Positions 14,349 through 15,366 of a stretch of 15,366 bases of DNA are shown piece after piece. The stretch comes from M55B112 sp040880545. Its GTDB lineage: Bacteria; Bacteroidota; Bacteroidia; Bacteroidales; GCA-2748055. Both the position numbers and the translations under genes were made by a program. Under the pieces are notes generated by a model. It was not told the origin of the DNA. It ran no database searches and was given only the letters and a program-made list of their open reading frames with translations. The DNA is taken from positions 1 through 15,366 of the forward strand of contig JBBDIE010000156.1 of NCBI GenBank assembly GCA_040880545.1. The letters run 5' to 3'. Each line of letters opens with the position of its first letter. Position 1 is the stretch's first letter.

Positions 14349-15212
14349 CTAACTAATATGCTTTATTGCATGATAGGATGATCGTACCAACGGACTGCTT
14401 TCCACATGTTTAAAACCCTTTTGAAGTGCGATGGTTTCATATTCTGCAAATTTTTCAGGCCTTATGTATTCTTCCACTGGTAAATGAGACATGGTGGGTT
14501 GAAGATATTGTCCAATGGTCAATACTTCACATCCAGCCTCCATGAGATCGTCCATGGTTTGCAAAATCTCCTCTTCAACTTCACCCAGTCCAAGCATAAT
14601 CCCGGATTTTGACACCAGGGGCGACTCACTGATCTGTCTCACAACCGCCAGGCTGGTCTCATACCTGGCACGGCTCCTGATGACGGGGGTTAACCTGTTT
14701 ACCGTCTCCATGTTATGGGAGATCACTTCCGGCCCGGCTGAAATAACCTGGCTGATCAGCTCTTCCCTGCCATCCATATCCGGGATAAGTGTTTCCATGG
14801 TTAATCCGGGAAGTGCCTCTTTCAGGATACGAATTGTATCTGCCCAGAACCCTGCCCCTTTGTCGGGCAGATCATCGCGATCCACCGAGGTTATTACTGC
14901 ATGATGTATACCCATTTTCCTGATAGATTCTACCAGGCGATATGGCTCCTCACTGTCGGGTGGCTCAGGTTTTCCTGTGTGCACCGCACAGAACTTGCAT
15001 GCACGGGTGCATGTGTCGCCCAGGATCATATACGTTGCTGTTCCTTCTGCCCAGCATTCACCGATATTGGGACAATTCCCGCTTGTGCAGATTGTGTGAA
15101 GCCTGTTTTTTTCAACCACCTCTTTCACTTGCATGTAATGCTTACCCCCGGGCATCTGCATCTTCATCCAGGGAGGAAGCCGTTTTCTCCCCATCAGATA
15201 ATTACTCTTCAT
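14349..15212 (-). CDS. lipA: Lipoyl synthase
   Basis: A 287-residue radical S-adenosylmethionine enzyme that inserts two sulfur atoms into protein-bound octanoyl groups to make lipoyl cofactor. The auxiliary [4Fe-4S] cluster ligands are Cys42, Cys47 and Cys53 (CTSGNCPNIGEC), and the radical-SAM cluster is bound by Cys68, Cys72 and Cys75 (CTRACKFC). The C-terminal VRSSYHA carries the Ser that ligates the auxiliary cluster in this family. Length is typical. It is followed by lipB, giving the full endogenous lipoylation route. A consensus promoter lies just upstream (15236-15267), predicting a very short 5' untranslated region. Met1 at 15212 is preferred, with Met7 as an alternative start. Confidence 0.97.
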   Translation of the reverse strand: MKSNYLMGRKRLPPWMKMQMPGGKHYMQVKEVVEKNRLHTICTSGNCPNIGECWAEGTATYMILGDTCTRACKFCAVHTGKPEPPDSEEPYRLVESIRKMGIHHAVITSVDRDDLPDKGAGFWADTIRILKEALPGLTMETLIPDMDGREELISQVISAGPEVISHNMETVNRLTPVIRSRARYETSLAVVRQISESPLVSKSGIMLGLGEVEEEILQTMDDLMEAGCEVLTIGQYLQPTMSHLPVEEYIRPEKFAEYETIALQKGFKHVESSPLVRSSYHAIKHIS

Positions 15213-15235
15213 TAACTTCTGTTTCGTTCAATAAA

Positions 15236-15267
15236 CAAAGCTAAAAAAAGCGGGAGGATTTTACACA
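15236..15267 (-). promoter_or_regulatory. Bacteroidetes-type promoter for lipA-lipB
   Basis: Read on the - strand, TGTG (15267-15264, one mismatch to TTTG) is followed after 20 bases by TAGCTTTG (15243-15236), an exact match to TAnnTTTG. Transcription would begin near 15230, about 18 bases before the lipA ATG. Confidence 0.6.
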
Positions 15268-15279
15268 GGCTCCACAACA

Positions 15280-15366
15280 TATCGGTACGTGGCTGTCCAT
15301 AATGTCCGATATCTGCGTTACGCTCGTCGGGAAATTGCTCATCCCGACAAATCGGGACTGCGCATT
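15280..15366. repeat. GC-rich palindromic intergenic element, cut by window end
   Basis: This stretch has a composition unlike the AT-rich spacer next to it and no open frame I can support. It contains nested inverted repeats: GTCGGGA (15326-15332) can pair with TCCCGAC (15342-15348), and TCCCGA (15342-15347) can pair instead with TCGGGA (15352-15357) around a CAAA loop. It resembles dispersed intergenic repeats that I vaguely recall from Bacteroidetes genomes, but a single copy in the window cannot prove repetition, and the element continues past the edge. Confidence 0.4.

Overview
The window looks like a chromosomal piece of a Bacteroidota (Bacteroidetes) genome. Several transcription starts fit the phylum's unusual sigma-factor consensus (TTTG, about 19-20 bases, then TAnnTTTG). 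Start codons sit behind A-rich stretches without Shine-Dalgarno sequences. The P-II protein has the T-loop type I associate with Bacteroidetes, and a lipoprotein-type signal peptide is present. No RNA genes, CRISPR arrays or insertion sequences were found.

Left half (about 340-9250, + strand): a nitrogen-assimilation island in two transcription units. The first is outer-membrane TorF-like porin, P-II regulator and Amt ammonium channel, with 30-33 base gaps, a good promoter at 339-370 and a strong terminator at 2757-2798. The second is gltB-gltD, both subunits of NADPH-type glutamate synthase. It has its own promoter (3072-3102) and a leader of about 150 bases that ends in a near-ideal intrinsic terminator only 16 bases before the gltB start codon. 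Together the genes bring in ammonium, sense nitrogen status and make glutamate. Glutamine synthetase is not in the window.

Middle (9269-12458): a 900-residue GH116/GBA2-like glycoside hydrolase lipoprotein on the - strand, convergent with gltD (19 bases between stop codons), and a divergent small YkgJ-type Cys-cluster protein on the + strand.

Right half (12477-15212, all - strand): lipA, lipB, a decayed reading frame and deoC, in transcription order. LipA and LipB form the endogenous lipoate synthesis route. Between lipB and deoC is a reading frame interrupted by one in-frame TGA and without a start codon, best read as a pseudogene remnant. The right edge holds a lipA promoter and the start of a GC-rich palindromic intergenic element that runs out of the window.

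The signals most worth following are the terminator-ended gltB leader with a possible upstream peptide ORF, the interrupted frame at 13223-13633, and the hairpin and phased C-tract motifs upstream of the porin-P-II-Amt promoter.
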